The notes beneath the pieces are model-generated. The model was not told where the DNA came from. It was given only the letters and a program-made list of their open reading frames with translations, and made no database searches. Position numbers and translations under genes: made by a program. From Flavobacteriales bacterium UBA972 (GTDB taxonomy: Bacteria; Bacteroidota; Bacteroidia; Flavobacteriales; Schleiferiaceae), in NCBI GenBank assembly GCA_002292855.1, contig DBBY01000043.1, positions 4,112-62,980 on the forward strand: a stretch of DNA of 58,869 nt. Direction: 5' to 3'. Below are positions 33,442 through 41,882 of the stretch, piece by piece. Position 1 is the first letter of the stretch, and every line of letters begins with the position of its first letter.

Positions 33442-34565
33442 AAGACGAAAAAGCCATTCGCAATGTGCTGCGGAACATCCTGCTCAATGAGGACCCCAAG
33501 CATTCCATCGACGAAGCCGAAGACGGAGAGCAGGCCATAGAAGCCCTAGACGGAGCGAGCTACGACCTGGTGCTTTGCGACATTAAAATGCCCAAGCGCG
33601 ACGGCCTCGAGGTTCTGGCCCACGCCATGACCCACTACGGCGACACTCCCTTTGTGATGATTAGCGGGCACGGCGACCTCGACACTGCAGTCGGCTGCAT
33701 TCGCGGCGGAGCCTACGACTACATCGCCAAGCCGCCGGACCTCAACCGACTTATAACCACCATCCGCCAGGCACTGGAACGCAAAAAACTGGTGACCGAA
33801 AACCAACGCTTGCGCAAAAAGGTAGACAAGAAGTTTGAGATGGTTGGGGAATCCGCTGCGCTAGAATCGGTCCGTGCGATGCTCGAGAAGGTGGCTCCTA
33901 CCGATGCGCGGGTTCTGATCATGGGCCCCAATGGCAGCGGTAAAGAAATCGTTGCCAACCAGCTTCACCAGTTTTCGGCCCGATCGCGCCAGCCCTTCAT
34001 TGAGGTTAATTGCGCGGCCATACCCTCAGAACTTATTGAATCAGAGCTTTTTGGTCATACCAAAGGCTCCTTCACCAGCGCAATTAAAGACCGCAAGGGC
34101 CAGTTTGAATTGGCCGACGGCGGAACCCTCTTTCTCGACGAGATTGGCGACATGAGCCTCTCGGCCCAGGCCAAGGTGCTTCGAGCCCTTCAAGAGGGCA
34201 GCATTACGCCGGTGGGCAGCGGCAAGTCGGTGTCGGTCAACGTGCGCGTGCTCGCGGCCACCAACAAAAACCTAAAAGTTGAAATCGCGGCCGGACGCTT
34301 TCGCGAAGACCTCTACCACCGCCTGAGCGTGATTGTAATTGAGGTGCCGGCATTGAACGACCGCCGCGACGACATTCCCCTTCTTGCCCAGCACTTCCTG
34401 GACCAGATGCCTGGGCCTGCCAAGCAATTGAGTTCCGAAGCGATGAACCATTTAAAGCAAATGGATTGGACCGGCAACGTGCGCCAGCTTCGCAACGTCA
34501 TTGAACGGCTTTACATCCTGGGCGCGAACCCCATTACCGGAGCCGAAGCCGAGCGCTACGCCTAG
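33420..34565 (+). CDS. NtrC-like response regulator without DNA-binding domain
   Basis: A 381-residue protein with a receiver domain (phospho-acceptor D54 in LVLCDIKMP) and a sigma-54-type AAA+ domain. The Walker A is GPNGSGKE near residue 169, Walker B GGTLFLDEIGDM, and the sensor regions VRVLAATN and GRFREDLYHRLSV. The sigma-54 contact loop, normally GAFTGA, reads GSFTSA at residues 216-221. The chain stops soon after the RQLRNVIERLYIL segment, so there is no Fis-type HTH. Bacteroidota carry a group of such proteins. The start at 33420 (MARILLVEDE) lies inside ppx; the frame from 33390 adds non-family residues. No histidine kinase is adjacent. Confidence 0.9.
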   Translation: MARILLVEDEKAIRNVLRNILLNEDPKHSIDEAEDGEQAIEALDGASYDLVLCDIKMPKRDGLEVLAHAMTHYGDTPFVMISGHGDLDTAVGCIRGGAYDYIAKPPDLNRLITTIRQALERKKLVTENQRLRKKVDKKFEMVGESAALESVRAMLEKVAPTDARVLIMGPNGSGKEIVANQLHQFSARSRQPFIEVNCAAIPSELIESELFGHTKGSFTSAIKDRKGQFELADGGTLFLDEIGDMSLSAQAKVLRALQEGSITPVGSGKSVSVNVRVLAATNKNLKVEIAAGRFREDLYHRLSVIVIEVPALNDRRDDIPLLAQHFLDQMPGPAKQLSSEAMNHLKQMDWTGNVRQLRNVIERLYILGANPITGAEAERYA

Positions 34566-34574
34566 GGCCGCCTC

Positions 34575-35909
34575 TTAGCGGGCTGAGAGCACGTCAAGCC
34601 GGCGGTAAAAGCGCCAGGTCATAGCCAGCGCCGCAATGCTGAGTCCGATTGCAAGGGCCACCCAAACGCCTACGGCGCCCCAGGCAAAATAAGTCCCGAG
34701 AACCCACTCGAGCGGGAGCGCCACCACGTAGTAGGCCACAAAGGTGAAGACCGTGGGCATTTTCACGTCCTGAATTCCACGCAAGGCACCCAGGGCGGTG
34801 GCCTGCATTCCGTCTGAAATTTGAAAGAGCGTCGCCACAATCAAGAGCTGGCCTGCCAGTCGGGCCACGTCAAGGTCGTCGGTGTAGAGAAAGGGGAAGA
34901 GTCCGCGCCCAAAGAGAAAGAGCAGGCCGGTGAAGGTCATAAAAAGCACCGTCAAGCCAAAAAGACTGGTTGCTGCCTGGCGGGCTGCTGCGTGGTTGCG
35001 CTGCCCCAGAAACTGCCCGATGCGAATGGTGGCGGCGGCCCCGAGCCCGGTGGCGGCCATGTAGCTAATGGACGCAAGGCTTATGGCCACCTGGTGTGCA
35101 GCCAGAGCGGTAGCGCCGTAGGTTCCGATAATCCAGGCCGACAAGGCAAAGGCCGAAACCTCAAAAATATACTGCAGGCCCGTAGGCACGCCGAGCTTGA
35201 GCAAGACCCAAACCCGATACACCGTTAGGCGTGCGGCCGACCAAATTTCGAGGTCAATGAATCCGCGATTAAAGAGAAAAAAGTACATCGCTGCAGCCAT
35301 GTAAATGCGGGCGATAAGGGTTGCTATGCCGGCCCCGGCCATTCCCCACTCTGGGAACCCGAACCAGCCATAAATGAGCAGTGCGTTGAGCACAATGTTG
35401 AGGCTGTTGCCGATAAGGCTGATGCGCATCGGAATCTTGGTTTGGGCCATGCCCTCGAGGTACTGCTTGCCCGCCATAAATAGCATAAAGGGAACATAGC
35501 TGAGCGATACGATGAAGAAGTAATCGCGGTAGGCGTCGATTACGAGCGGATCCTGACCCGTTTGCTCGGCGCCCCAGGCCATGGCATAGGCTGCAAGGGT
35601 CATGAGCACTGCAGCAGCAAGGTTGACGACAACGGCATTTTTGAGAAGCTGCTGGCCCTTGGCTCGGCGGCGTTGGCCGTAGGCCTGGGCTACCAAGGGA
35701 GTAAGCCCGTAGGCCATGCCAATTCCAAAAACAAGTGGAACCGACAAAATGCTGTTTGCCAGCGAAACGGCTGCGAGCGGAATCGTTCCGAGCCGACCCA
35801 CCATGACGGAGTCCGCTACTGAAGCAGCGATATGGCCCACCTGGCCGGCGACCACAGGAAGCGCTAGCGGCGCGTTCTCGCGCCACTGGAGGCGTTTCCA
35901 AAAATTCAT
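34575..35909 (-). CDS. MATE family multidrug/sodium antiporter
   Basis: A 444-residue integral membrane protein with about twelve predicted helices in two similar halves (ALPVVAGQVGHIAASVADSVMVGRLG; a second half from about residue 225 with GVPTGLQYIFEVSAFALSAWIIGTYG). It matches the NorM branch of MATE exporters, which expel cationic compounds in exchange for Na+ or H+. It starts 3 nt after the small acidic gene and is convergent with the response regulator gene, 9 nt away. Confidence 0.93.
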   Translation of the reverse strand: MNFWKRLQWRENAPLALPVVAGQVGHIAASVADSVMVGRLGTIPLAAVSLANSILSVPLVFGIGMAYGLTPLVAQAYGQRRRAKGQQLLKNAVVVNLAAAVLMTLAAYAMAWGAEQTGQDPLVIDAYRDYFFIVSLSYVPFMLFMAGKQYLEGMAQTKIPMRISLIGNSLNIVLNALLIYGWFGFPEWGMAGAGIATLIARIYMAAAMYFFLFNRGFIDLEIWSAARLTVYRVWVLLKLGVPTGLQYIFEVSAFALSAWIIGTYGATALAAHQVAISLASISYMAATGLGAAATIRIGQFLGQRNHAAARQAATSLFGLTVLFMTFTGLLFLFGRGLFPFLYTDDLDVARLAGQLLIVATLFQISDGMQATALGALRGIQDVKMPTVFTFVAYYVVALPLEWVLGTYFAWGAVGVWVALAIGLSIAALAMTWRFYRRLDVLSAR

Positions 35910-35912
35910 TGT

Positions 35913-36149
35913 CTAGTCTTCGAGCTCCTCGTAGCGCTCTACTTCGCGCTGGTAAAAGGACTGAGCCTCTCCGAGCAACTTGGCCATTTCGTCGGTCAAG
36001 TCAGCTTCGTCTTCGCCGTCGACGTCGTCGAGCCACTCAATCTCGTCGGTGTCGAGGTCCATAACAAAGCGGGGAAATTCCGTATGAATAAGGAATACGC
36101 TCTCGGGATGGTCGGTGTTGTCACCTACTAAAAACTTGGGTATGGCCAT
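35913..36149 (-). CDS. small acidic protein of unknown function
   Basis: A 78-residue soluble protein with a strongly acidic middle and C-terminus (DLDTDEIEWLDDVDGEDEADL; a final coiled-coil-like VERYEELED). No signal peptide or known motif is seen. The coding nature is supported by its position in an apparent two-gene unit with the MATE gene (3-nt gap) and by a TACCTTAG -7 candidate at 36177-36184 on the - strand. I recognise it only as a small conserved-looking Bacteroidota protein, and do not assign a function. Confidence 0.65.
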   Translation of the reverse strand: MAIPKFLVGDNTDHPESVFLIHTEFPRFVMDLDTDEIEWLDDVDGEDEADLTDEMAKLLGEAQSFYQREVERYEELED

Positions 36150-36198
36150 GGCTGAAGATCGTTTGATGATTCCCCTCTAAGGTACGCCAGCAGCGCAG

Positions 36199-36206
36199 TA
36201 CATTTA
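36199..36206 (+). promoter_or_regulatory. -7 element fixing the GTG start of the glycosyltransferase fusion
   Basis: TACATTTA, one base from TAnnTTTG, ends 4 nt before GTG 36211. The spacing matches the other predicted leaderless genes. Confidence 0.5.
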
Positions 36207-36210
36207 GCCT

Positions 36211-38370
36211 GTGAAGCTGCTTTTTTTTGCCCGCAAAAGCCTCTGGTCGCAACCCGGGGGCGACAGCGTTCAGGTCGAGCAGACCGCAGCTGCCTTAGTG
36301 CGGCGCGGGCATCAGGCCGTCGTGGCGACCGAAGTGGGCGAATTCAAGCACCTGCTGGCCAGCGAATCCTGGGACCTGATTCACTCGATTAACCTCGGCC
36401 GATGGGCGGACCAGATTCCCTGTCTTGAGGCGCGCCGTTCGTACCCGGGAATGCGCTGGGTGGTGAGCAGCGTGCTGGTGGACTACCGAGGTTATGACGC
36501 CCGCCGATCGCCTCTTGCGGGGTTCATGCGTCAGGACTGGCTTGAGGCAGGCAAAGCAATACTGAGGGCAATCCGGGGTCAAGATCGATGGCCTGGTTGG
36601 GCGATTCTTCGCCCCCATCGCTTGAGTGCGGAACTCGCGTGGTCCGCCGACGCTTTGGTCGCGACGACTGAGGCAGAGGCCTTGACCCTTCGCAGCCGCT
36701 GGGGCCTCGGCGCAAGCATTCACGTTCTGCCCCCAGGGGCGGACCACCTGGAGCTCATTCCTCGGGCCCATGGACATCTTCGACGGGGGTGGCTGCTGCC
36801 CGCTCGCGTGGAAGGGATCAAAAACCAAGTTTTTGCGGTGGAATTATGGGAGGCCATGGCTCGGCGCGGTTTTGCCGAACCATTGCGGCTCTACGGGGAT
36901 TGTGCGCCCAACCATGGTCGCTACCGCAAAGCCTTGGAACGCGCACTAAAAAGCGCCCGCGCGGCCGGAGCCGACGTGCAATGGCTTCCGCGCCTGGCGC
37001 CAAGGGAATTGGCCGCTGCCTACGGCGAAGCTCGGGGGGTACTGGTTCCGTCCTTGAGCGAAACCTATGGACTTACCCTTGCCGAGGCGCGGCGCGCCGG
37101 ATGCCAAGTGGTGGCTGCACCCGGAGTGCTTGGTGCCCCCGAGTGGGGTGATGAGGTGCACGTTGCACAACTTGAGTTCGAGGCCTGGGAATCCGCCGTT
37201 CGGGGCGCCGATGCGAACGCTGACGTCGAATTAGGCTCGGAACGCGCCGGGGGACTGACTTGGGACCGAGCCGCAGAGCGCCTTGAAGCACTGTATGCCG
37301 GGCTTCGCGGCCGGGTATATATCTCTGGCTCGCGCGGAATCCCCAACCGCTACGGCGGCTACGAAGAACTGGTGGATCATCTCGCCCGCGGCCTGTCGGC
37401 TAAAGGCTGGCGCGTGGACGTCGCTACTTCGTCTACCCACCCAGTGACCGATTGGTCGCACCCAGGCATTCGCCGCCGCATCCACCGCGACCCAGAACCC
37501 TGGATGGGTTCCGCCGGCCAATTTATCTACGACCTACTGAGCATTCGCGATGCAGCCCGCCAGCGCCCCGACGTTCACCTCAGCCTCGGAACCACTTCGT
37601 CCGCACCCTGGCTTGCCCTTAAAACCTTGCGCGGAAGCGCTCCGCTCGCCCTGCACCTCGACGGCCTGGAGTGGATGCGCGGCAAGTACCGACCCGCCGT
37701 GCAGCGCTACCTCAAGTGGGCCGAGCGCACCGCGGCCCACTCGGCCGACCTGCTCATCGCCGACCACCCCGAAATTACCCGGTACGCGGCCTGCTACCCC
37801 AAGCCCTGCAGCGAAATCGCCTACGGCGTCGACGATCCGAAGCCCGCCTTGGACCTGAACCCTTCGCTGGGCCTCCATCCCGGTGAATACGCCTTAGTAA
37901 TTGCTCGCCTCGTTCCCGAGAACCACGTGCGGGTGGCAGCCGAAGCGCTGAGCCCGCAAGTTCCTGTGGTCGTGGTGGGTCCCTTTGGCAATTCTGAGGG
38001 CCGCGCCCTTCAGCAGCTGCCCAATGTGCGACTTTTGGGAGGACAATTCAACGCTGCCTTGCTCGACAGCCTTCGCGCCCACTGCGGGCTCTACATCCAC
38101 GGGCATTCTGCGGGCGGAACCAATCCCAGCCTGCTTCAAGCGATGGCCGCCGGCTGCGCAATTGCCGCGCACGACAACGCCTTTAATCGCGGAATTTTAG
38201 GCAATTCCGCCCTCTATTTTACGGTCGAAGGCGCTCGCGAGCAGCTTGCCGCCGCCTGGGCGCAGCGCGGAACCTTGCCCCGCGACCACCGGACAGTCCT
38301 CGACAGTGGATACCGCTGGCCCGTGGTTGTGGCGCAGTACGACGCGGTGTTGAAGGGGCTTTTTGCTTAA
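36211..38370 (+). CDS. fusion of two GT-B glycosyltransferases (GT4-like + DUF1972/rhamnosyltransferase-like)
   Basis: A 719-residue protein with two complete glycosyltransferases in one frame. The first (about 1-362) is GT4-like and has the late E-x7-E region SLSETYGLTLAEARRAG near residue 282. The second begins almost at once with RVYISGSRGIPNRYGGYEELVDHL at about 368, the start typical of DUF1972/rhamnosyltransferases. It ends with GHSAGGTNPSLLQAMAAG near residue 630. There is no linker longer than a few residues. Both parts probably act at the cytoplasmic membrane face on a lipid-linked sugar or polysaccharide. The WcaJ-like gene next door makes the lipid-linked first sugar. It starts at GTG. 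Confidence 0.9.
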   Translation: MKLLFFARKSLWSQPGGDSVQVEQTAAALVRRGHQAVVATEVGEFKHLLASESWDLIHSINLGRWADQIPCLEARRSYPGMRWVVSSVLVDYRGYDARRSPLAGFMRQDWLEAGKAILRAIRGQDRWPGWAILRPHRLSAELAWSADALVATTEAEALTLRSRWGLGASIHVLPPGADHLELIPRAHGHLRRGWLLPARVEGIKNQVFAVELWEAMARRGFAEPLRLYGDCAPNHGRYRKALERALKSARAAGADVQWLPRLAPRELAAAYGEARGVLVPSLSETYGLTLAEARRAGCQVVAAPGVLGAPEWGDEVHVAQLEFEAWESAVRGADANADVELGSERAGGLTWDRAAERLEALYAGLRGRVYISGSRGIPNRYGGYEELVDHLARGLSAKGWRVDVATSSTHPVTDWSHPGIRRRIHRDPEPWMGSAGQFIYDLLSIRDAARQRPDVHLSLGTTSSAPWLALKTLRGSAPLALHLDGLEWMRGKYRPAVQRYLKWAERTAAHSADLLIADHPEITRYAACYPKPCSEIAYGVDDPKPALDLNPSLGLHPGEYALVIARLVPENHVRVAAEALSPQVPVVVVGPFGNSEGRALQQLPNVRLLGGQFNAALLDSLRAHCGLYIHGHSAGGTNPSLLQAMAAGCAIAAHDNAFNRGILGNSALYFTVEGAREQLAAAWAQRGTLPRDHRTVLDSGYRWPVVVAQYDAVLKGLFA

Positions 38371-38379
38371 TTCAGGAAC

Positions 38380-39687
38380 TCACACCCAGCCCCGCGCTCG
38401 AAGCAGCGTGGCCAGCATGATTTTGAGGTCGAGCGCAACCGACCAATGCTCGACGTAGTACACGTCGGCCTTCACGCGCTCGGTCATGGCCTCCTGGTCG
38501 GCGTAGCCGTGCAGGCCGCGGGCTTGGGCCAGACCCGTGATTCCGGGGCGCACCCAGTGGCGGATTCCGTAGCCCCGAACCGCGTCGGCATAGCGCTGCG
38601 TGTCGCTCGCCATATGGGGCCGCGGACCAACCAAGCTCATGTCTCCGCGCAGCACGTTCCAAAGCTGGGGCAGCTCGTCGAGATGGCTTCGGCGAAGCCA
38701 TGGATGAAGTACCCGCGCATCGCCCGGAACCGCTTGAAGGTCGGGATCCGCCTGACCGTCCATGCTGCGGAACTTCCAAATGGTAAACTTCTCGCCCCGG
38801 TAGCCATAGCGAGGCTGCGAAAAAAGTATGGGTCCGCGGCTTCCAAGGCCAACCCAGAGGGCAATCAAGGCCATCAAGGGCGCCAGGACTACCAATGCGA
38901 GCGCGGAACCCAGCACGTCGAGGACCCGCTTCACCGTGGGCGCCCAACCCGAAGCCAAGGGCTCAAGGCGCCAATCCAGTAGGAGCACGTTGCCCAAGGA
39001 GGTCCATTGCGTGCGGGCGGCAGGCAGGGCGGCCAGGTCGGGCACGACACGCAAGCGAAGTCCGCGTTTTTCGGCTGCATCGAGCTCTGCCAGCACTCGG
39101 TCGGGACTGAGCCAAAGCTCGGAGCACTGGGCATCAAGGTCGTCGAGGCGGTCCACGGTACCGAGCCAACGGTAGCCGTAGTCGGGGCGATCGGCCAGCT
39201 CGCGGGCAATAAAATCCCACACGGGGGAATGGCCCAGTCCCTGCACTGCGACAAGGCCGATTCCGCGCCGAAACCTTTGGCGGCCTGCGTGAACCACCGC
39301 GACGCGCAGCAGGGCCCCCAGGGCGAGGTAGGCCGAGAAGAATCCGACCAAAAAGACGCGGGAATAGACGTAGGTCTTGAGCGAAACCACCAAAAGCGCG
39401 GTCAAAGCCAGGAGCAAGCCCGTCTGGCGCAGAAAGCGAAGCAGCAGCACGCGCAACTCGACGCCAACCGACATGCGGTAGGGCTGGCCTGCCCATCCGA
39501 GCAGAAGCCAGAAGATTCCGAGCCACTGCGCCAGGCGCAGGTAGTGGTCAAAGTAGGCGGGATTCTCGGCCTGAAGGTCGCCAAAGCGAAGGGCCACGCC
39601 CAGCCAAAACAGGGCGGCAGCAAGGGCTCCGTCGGCAATGCGAAGTCCAAGTTCGCGCTGGCGGGCAGTTTGGGAACGGTATTCCAT
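38380..39687 (-). CDS. polyprenyl-phosphate sugar phosphotransferase (WcaJ/PglC-like)
   Basis: A 435-residue membrane enzyme that transfers a sugar-1-phosphate to undecaprenyl phosphate, starting a repeat unit of exopolysaccharide or glycan. Four N-terminal helices (about residues 15-120) and a CoA-binding-like central domain precede the catalytic core, which has the family motifs KRVLDVLGSALALVVLAPLMALIA, KFRSMD, RRSHLDELPQLWNVLRGDMSLVGPRP and RPGITGLAQ. The ATG at 39687 (MEYRSQTARQREL) is chosen; an upstream in-frame codon at 39747 would run into the recG start. It is convergent with the glycosyltransferase fusion and divergent from recG. Confidence 0.92.
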   Translation of the reverse strand: MEYRSQTARQRELGLRIADGALAAALFWLGVALRFGDLQAENPAYFDHYLRLAQWLGIFWLLLGWAGQPYRMSVGVELRVLLLRFLRQTGLLLALTALLVVSLKTYVYSRVFLVGFFSAYLALGALLRVAVVHAGRQRFRRGIGLVAVQGLGHSPVWDFIARELADRPDYGYRWLGTVDRLDDLDAQCSELWLSPDRVLAELDAAEKRGLRLRVVPDLAALPAARTQWTSLGNVLLLDWRLEPLASGWAPTVKRVLDVLGSALALVVLAPLMALIALWVGLGSRGPILFSQPRYGYRGEKFTIWKFRSMDGQADPDLQAVPGDARVLHPWLRRSHLDELPQLWNVLRGDMSLVGPRPHMASDTQRYADAVRGYGIRHWVRPGITGLAQARGLHGYADQEAMTERVKADVYYVEHWSVALDLKIMLATLLRARGWV

Positions 39688-39708
39688 AGCTTCGGCGGAA
39701 GATAGCCC

Positions 39709-39716
39709 TATTTTTG
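39709..39716 (+). promoter_or_regulatory. -7 element for recG
   Basis: TATTTTTG is an exact match and ends 3 nt before the recG ATG. On the other strand TATCTTCC at 39697-39704 is the candidate for the WcaJ-like gene, so the two divergent promoters almost touch. Confidence 0.65.
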
Positions 39717-39719
39717 GGT

Positions 39720-41822
39720 ATGTCCTCGCGCTGGCTCGACACCTCACTCGCCTACCTCAAAGGAATCGGTCCCTTGCGGGCAGAAACCCTTGCGGCAGAC
39801 TTGGGCCTGCGGACCTTTGGCGACCTTCTAGCCCACTACCCCTACCGCTACATCGACCGCAGCGTGGTACTGCGCATTCGCGACCTGATGCCGGGGCCTG
39901 CAGAGGTTCAGGTGCGCGGACTCCTTACCGGGCTGCAAACTGTGGGAACCGGACCCAAGCGGCGACTGACGGCCCGCCTGGTCGACGGCCCCGACGAGCT
40001 CGACCTCATCTGGTTCAAGGGCCTGCGCTGGGTCGAGAAGGGCCTGCCCCAGGGCGAAGAAGTGGTTGTCTTTGGCCGCGTTAGCGCATTCAACAAGGGA
40101 CTCAATATGGCTCACCCCGAAGTCGAACGGGCTGCAGGCCGCCCCTTGAGCAGCGGCGGACTGACCCCCCTTTATTCTTCGACCGAAAAACTGGGGTCCA
40201 TGCAGCTGCACAGCCGCGGACTTGCCGCAAAAATTGACTTGCTCTTGGACGACCCTGCCCGAGACCGCAGCGACTGGATGCCCGAGGCCATGCGCGACAC
40301 GCAAAAGTGGCCGAAGCGGGATGAGGCCGTGCGGACCATGCACCACCCCGCAAGCAACCTGAGCCTGGCGGCATCGCGCAACCGACTGGCCTACGAAGAG
40401 CTCTTTCTCGACCAGCTGCTCTTTGCCTACCAGCGCCTGCAGCAGGGCCGTGGACGAGCAGGACACCGCTTTGAAAGCGTTGGCAATTGCTTGAAGCGCT
40501 TCTACGACGAAGTCCTGCCCTTCCCCCTGACCGAAGCGCAAAAGCGCGTGGTGCGCGAAATCCGGCGCGACATGGGATCGGGGGCTTCCATGAACCGCTT
40601 AGTGCAGGGCGACGTAGGATCGGGCAAAACGCTGGTGGCCTTCATGGCCATGCTCCTAGCTGTGGACAACGGGTTTCAGGCGGCGCTCATGGCTCCGACT
40701 GAAATTCTAGCGCAGCAGCACGCGCGATCGCTTGCGGAATGGACCGAGCCCCTGGGGCTTCGAATGGGACTTTTGACCGGCTCGGTTAAGGGGTCCGCCC
40801 GCAAGCAACTGCTGGCTGATCTGGCCGACGGCAGCCTGCACCTTTTGGTCGGAACGCATGCCTTGATCGAAGACCCGGTGCTGTTTCACAACCTTGGGCT
40901 GGCGGTGGTCGACGAACAGCATCGCTTTGGAGTCGCCCAGCGGGCAAGGCTGCAGGCCAAAAACCACCCGGCGCCGCACATGCTGGTGATGACGGCCACG
41001 CCGATTCCGCGCACCCTGGCCATGAGCCTCTACGGAGACCTCGAGCAGTCGGTAATCGACGAGCTTCCGCCGGGCCGCAAACCGATTCAAACGCTGCACA
41101 GAACCGATTCCAACCGGCTGGCGCTGTGGAGTTTTCTCAAAAAGGAAATCGCGCTGGGGCGGCAAGTGTACATGGTGTACCCGCTGATCGAGGAATCCGA
41201 AAAACTCGACTACAAAGATTTAATGGACGGCTACGAGAGCGTATGCCGCGATTTTCCGCGGCCCGAGTACCAGGTCAGCATTGTGCACGGCCGCATGCGC
41301 CCCGAAGACAAGGAATGGGAGATGGGGCGGTTTGTGCGCGGCGAAACCCACATTATGGTGGCCACCACGGTGATTGAAGTGGGCGTAAACGTTCCCAACG
41401 CTTCGGTCATGGTGATCGAGAACGCAGAACGCTTCGGGCTCAGCCAGCTGCACCAGCTTCGCGGACGCGTAGGCCGGGGCGCCGAGCAGTCCTACTGCGT
41501 GCTCATGACCTCGTCGAAGCTCAGCGACGACGGGCTGACCCGCATCGAAACCATGGTCCGCACCAACGACGGATTCGAAATTGCCGACGTAGACCTGCAG
41601 CTGCGCGGACCAGGCGACCTCATGGGCACGCGCCAGTCTGGGGTGATGGAGTACAAACTTGCCAGCCTGGTGCACGACGGTCCCTTGGTGGAATGGGCCC
41701 GCCGAGCCGCTGCGCGCATTGTGGAAGAAGATCCCCAGCTGGAGCAGCCCGAGCACGCCGCCCTGCGCGCCCGATTCAGCGACTACGCTCGGGGCAGAAT
41801 GGCCTGGGGGCGGATTGCCTAG
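39720..41822 (+). CDS. recG: ATP-dependent DNA helicase RecG
   Basis: RecG remodels stalled replication forks and branch-migrates Holliday junctions. The 700-residue chain has the N-terminal wedge/OB region (LIWFKGLRWVEKGLPQGEEVVVFGRV), Walker A GDVGSGKT near residue 297, Walker B variant VVDEQHRFGV, the ATATPIPRTLAMS motif, the C-terminal helicase part (VATTVIEVGVNVPNAS) and the QLHQLRGRVGRG arginine-finger region. The ATG at 39720 gives the N-terminus MSSRWLDTSLAYLKGIGP, a family-like beginning; the alternative TTG 39714 is inside the promoter. Confidence 0.96.
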   Translation: MSSRWLDTSLAYLKGIGPLRAETLAADLGLRTFGDLLAHYPYRYIDRSVVLRIRDLMPGPAEVQVRGLLTGLQTVGTGPKRRLTARLVDGPDELDLIWFKGLRWVEKGLPQGEEVVVFGRVSAFNKGLNMAHPEVERAAGRPLSSGGLTPLYSSTEKLGSMQLHSRGLAAKIDLLLDDPARDRSDWMPEAMRDTQKWPKRDEAVRTMHHPASNLSLAASRNRLAYEELFLDQLLFAYQRLQQGRGRAGHRFESVGNCLKRFYDEVLPFPLTEAQKRVVREIRRDMGSGASMNRLVQGDVGSGKTLVAFMAMLLAVDNGFQAALMAPTEILAQQHARSLAEWTEPLGLRMGLLTGSVKGSARKQLLADLADGSLHLLVGTHALIEDPVLFHNLGLAVVDEQHRFGVAQRARLQAKNHPAPHMLVMTATPIPRTLAMSLYGDLEQSVIDELPPGRKPIQTLHRTDSNRLALWSFLKKEIALGRQVYMVYPLIEESEKLDYKDLMDGYESVCRDFPRPEYQVSIVHGRMRPEDKEWEMGRFVRGETHIMVATTVIEVGVNVPNASVMVIENAERFGLSQLHQLRGRVGRGAEQSYCVLMTSSKLSDDGLTRIETMVRTNDGFEIADVDLQLRGPGDLMGTRQSGVMEYKLASLVHDGPLVEWARRAAARIVEEDPQLEQPEHAALRARFSDYARGRMAWGRIA

Positions 41823-41870
41823 GCCTAACTTTTGTTTCGAAAGGTCGAATTACTCGGGGCAGGGCTGGCC

Positions 41871-41878
41871 TATCTTTA
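41871..41878 (+). promoter_or_regulatory. -7 element for the DedA-like gene
   Basis: TATCTTTA ends 4 nt before the ATG at 41883 (TATCTTTA-agca-ATG), a predicted leaderless start. Confidence 0.6.
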
Positions 41879-41882
41879 AGCA

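Noticed and set aside
39007..39705. A 232-residue open frame on the + strand
   Set aside because: Antisense to the WcaJ-like gene and running into the recG promoter; no family features.
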